A stretch of 64,000 bases of DNA, from NCBI GenBank assembly GCA_905250025.1, contig CAJNOJ010000193.1, positions 140,535 through 204,534 of the forward strand. Direction: 5' to 3'. The notes beneath the pieces are model-generated. The model had not been told where the DNA came from. It did not search any database and saw only the letters and a list, made by a program, of their open reading frames with translations. Position 1 is the stretch's first letter, and every line of letters begins with the position of its first letter. A program made the position numbers and the translations under genes. This stretch comes from Adineta ricciae (Eukaryota; Rotifera; Eurotatoria; Adinetida; Adinetidae). Shown here piece after piece: positions 61,441 through 64,000 of this stretch.

Positions 61441-63544
61441 TATTGAAAATAGAGTAAGAACGAAGAAGATAACTATCAAAAACGTTTTAGTAAGAAACTA
61501 ACAAAAAAACAAACTTTTCGTTTTTCTTCTTAAAAACAGAACTTGTTTTCATTTCCTTAGTCTTTCATTTATGTGTAACAATCAATCATTTCTCTCAAAA
61601 TTCTCAACCTGTATAAAAATCTTTACCTTTTTTAAGAGATGTAAAAATAATAAACAATTCCCTTTATCCTCAAATCTCCCTTAAATATGTCGCAAAAATC
61701 AGTTCGCCTCTCATATTGCGAACATATGTAAAAATTTTCTTCTAAAATGTAAAAATTAAAATCCAATTCTTCTCTTATTCCTAATCTCAACAAATGTGTT
61801 GACTCCAAATATTTGTAAAAATTTTTCCATAATCATCTAAAAACATCTGATATCAAACTACTATAAGCTTAAACAGTACGTAATACAATAAACCTCATTA
61901 AAATACATCAAAATGATATTAGAATTCATCAAGACACCTCTAACAAAAATGAGCAAAAATACTTTAAATTGTATTAAAAAATTCATTGCGACGCATTAAA
62001 ATACAATTAAAAACAGCAAATACATTAAATTCCATCAAAACTGAAATACGATAAGGATACAATGAAATTGAGAAAGAGACGATATAATAACAAAGATCGA
62101 TTTAAAAAGACAGCTTTGAAAGGGCAAACATGAATATGATTCCACTAATTACTGATTGTTTCCCTGAAAAGTTATTGTTATTTCACTCATTTTTTTGTGT
62201 TATTTATTTAATCATTTGTTTTTTCTTTTCTTTTCTCCAAAATGAAAATACAAAATTCAAAACTCTTGGCTTTTTCTTACGCATTATATTATATGAAAAA
62301 TTCTAGTTGACTTGATTTTTCCAAAAGATTTCAATTCATACAATTGAATAATAATGAATGATCTTGTTGTTCAGACTGTTTGGGAATCACAATATCTAAC
62401 TTAACATTGTGATCAATTGTAGATGTGGTTGATAAACAAACAATAATATTAACGAAGCATAATACTCATTTTCATTTGATAGTTGTATACTGTTTTCAAT
62501 CCGTAGCTAATAACAAGAAATTTCATGTGTTCGAAACAAAATTTGTAATCAATGTGGTATTAGTGATTGGATTACATCCAGCATTACATTGAAACACTAA
62601 CACTACTCATAACAAAAAATTCATCAAAAATTTTAACTATTTCAATTAAAGATCTTCTTTCGTGAATTCTTCGTTTTTGGTACATATTGACAATAAAGCC
62701 GGAAGCATAACATCCAGCCGACAAAAAATCTTCATATACCCTTTTCAAAGGGAATTTCCAAATAACGTCAAACGTTATCATCAATTTAAAATGAAATCGT
62801 ACCGTCTAATGAAACTACTTCTAACGGTTTCCGTAAATGAGAAATCCTGCTTGATGCAAATGGACTAAAAATCTGGAGTTTCGAATTGTGTAGACATATT
62901 GAGGAAAAATACGATTGATAGTACAAGTACTTACAGATCAGCGAACCAGAATAACGAGTTATCTTCGTTCGGAAAGGTTTTAAATCTTGCCACAGCGTTC
63001 AGTTTGATTAATTATTTACTCTATACATGGGATATCGAAAAGTTGTTGTTCAGTTCTCCCATTAATAATCATAATTTCAATATCTACAAAAGAATGAAAC
63101 TTTGCATGTTCGAAATTTGTTTTATCACTTAGAAAACATTTAATTGTTTTCAGAAACTATCCCATTCTATTACTGCAAACTCCAATCAAGTTAAAATAGA
63201 AACTTAAGATATTGAGCAACTTCCTTTTATTTATGATTACTGTATCAGATGCATATTCAAATGAACAATCTATTAACCAACCTAGTCGATATAACGCAAT
63301 ACATGTTTTTCTGTATAGGAGCAACGCAATCAACTTTATCCAATATCGCTGCAATATATAAAAACACCAACTTCATCACAATTTCCCATTTCACAGCTCA
63401 CTCTTAGGGCTTACATTCCATAACAGCAACAAACAACAATATTTATTTGTAAACCTTCATTGAATATACATTTATTCCAAGCCGAAGATTTCAACAACGC
63501 GATATGACACGCGCTTGTGAACTAAGAGCCTCCTTCGGAAACTG
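61441..63544. other. AT-rich gene-free interval
   Basis: Very AT-rich, with degenerate ACATTAAA/AAATACATT-type repeats near 61,860-62,050. Short ORFs only (for example 62,584-62,784 minus, basic). Nothing recognised. Confidence 0.4.
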
Positions 63545-63818
63545 TATTGCGTTGCTCACCTAATCTCCAAGCTGGGAAATTGGGGAATTTCGCTATACGG
63601 ACATCCGTATAAGAAGTCCTCACCTAATTTCCAAGCTGGGAAATCGGGAAAATTCGCTATACGGACTATACGGACATCCGTATAAGAAGTCCTCACCTAA
63701 TTTCCAAGCTGGGAAATTGGGAAATTTCGCTATACGGACTATACGGACTATACGGACATCCGTATAAGAAGTCCTCACCTAATTTCCAAGCTAGGAAATT
63801 GGGAAATTCAATTTCCGG
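63545..63818 (-). repeat. right minisatellite array (about 4 units, inverted)
   Basis: Same unit as the left array but in reverse orientation (CCTAATTTCCAAGCTGGGAAATTGGGAAATTTCGCTATACGG and onward, then the CCGTATA block). About four units against 16 at the left. It joins the same hAT-derived sequence at its outer end. Confidence 0.95.
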
Positions 63819-64000
63819 AAATTCGTTTTAAACTGACTCTACATACAATTTCCCGGCAATCGCTATAATGCATCATATGGAGAAAAGCTTGTTGATTGTA
63901 TTTGCTAGTCCAAAAATCCGGTGCTATCGTTATCGCTTGTGCTTTCAGTGGTTCACGAAGTTCACTCTTCAGAATAGTTCGATGTTTTTGTGCTAAATCA
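63819..64000 (-). mobile_element. inverted copy of the hAT transposase fragment (runs off the window)
   Basis: The reverse complement matches 38,286-38,478 with no difference I can see. It covers the transposase segment from the middle of exon 2 (DLAQKHRTILKSELREP, ITIAPDFWTSKYNQQAFL) to the array junction. It is truncated at the same base as the left copy and probably continues beyond 64,000. Confidence 0.9.

Noticed and set aside
62584..62868. Overlapping ORFs on both strands in the AT-rich right part
   Set aside because: No motif, no splice partner, and both strands are open by chance.

Overview
The window looks like nuclear DNA of a bdelloid rotifer (Adineta/Rotaria type). It is AT-rich, with very short GT-AG introns (about 34-60 bases, a few longer). 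The gene families are ones that are expanded in bdelloids: rhodopsin-like GPCRs, kelch and FG-GAP repeat proteins with an N-terminal membrane anchor, and an ADP-ribosyltransferase. The transposon mix also fits: an Athena-like Penelope RT fossil, hAT, piggyBac-like and Helitron-like pieces, and an APE-type LINE. The genus is inference. Exon coordinates were worked out by hand from splice signals and reading-frame phase.

Bases 1-17,600 are gene-rich. In order they hold the 3' end of a coiled-coil protein, a VWA protein, a decayed kelch gene, a trypsin-like protease, an HLS1-like GNAT acetyltransferase, a GPCR, a GPCR pseudogene, a second GPCR, an ARF-like GTPase, an ADP-ribosyltransferase and a broken member of an unrecognised membrane-protein family.

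Bases 18,000-28,870 hold a same-strand array of that family: one unit, then two units spliced into a single protein, followed by an FG-GAP protein. Spacing is almost nil. One stop and start overlap as TGATG. The FG-GAP start lies 16 bases after the upstream stop once a redundant assembly join is collapsed. Splice acceptors sit just before the downstream starts, which suggests a spliced-leader operon. A roughly 4.1 kb near-copy of 9,203-13,302 is inserted in the assembly between an N gap and a single N (22,998-27,328). It is probably an allelic or homeologous contig placed here by scaffolding.

Bases 28,900-37,200 are repeat-rich, with a dead LINE on the minus strand, several single-N joins with duplicated flanks, and a 340-base inverted-repeat element whose empty site is also present.

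Bases 37,271-64,000 are the most unusual part. A truncated hAT 5' half runs into a minisatellite array at the left, and the same hAT fragment plus array recurs inverted at the right edge. Between these arms (about 24 kb) lie a multi-exon KDZ-type transposase with CxC cysteine clusters, a divergently oriented 1,167-residue DUF3987-like P-loop protein, two paralogous BEN-like DNA-binding proteins on opposite strands, a 123-residue gene convergent on the transposase, an Athena-like RT fossil, and scattered TAATGCATTA-type motifs that I did not see elsewhere in the window. I read this as a candidate giant KDZ-family mobile element. I do not know of a described element with this gene set.
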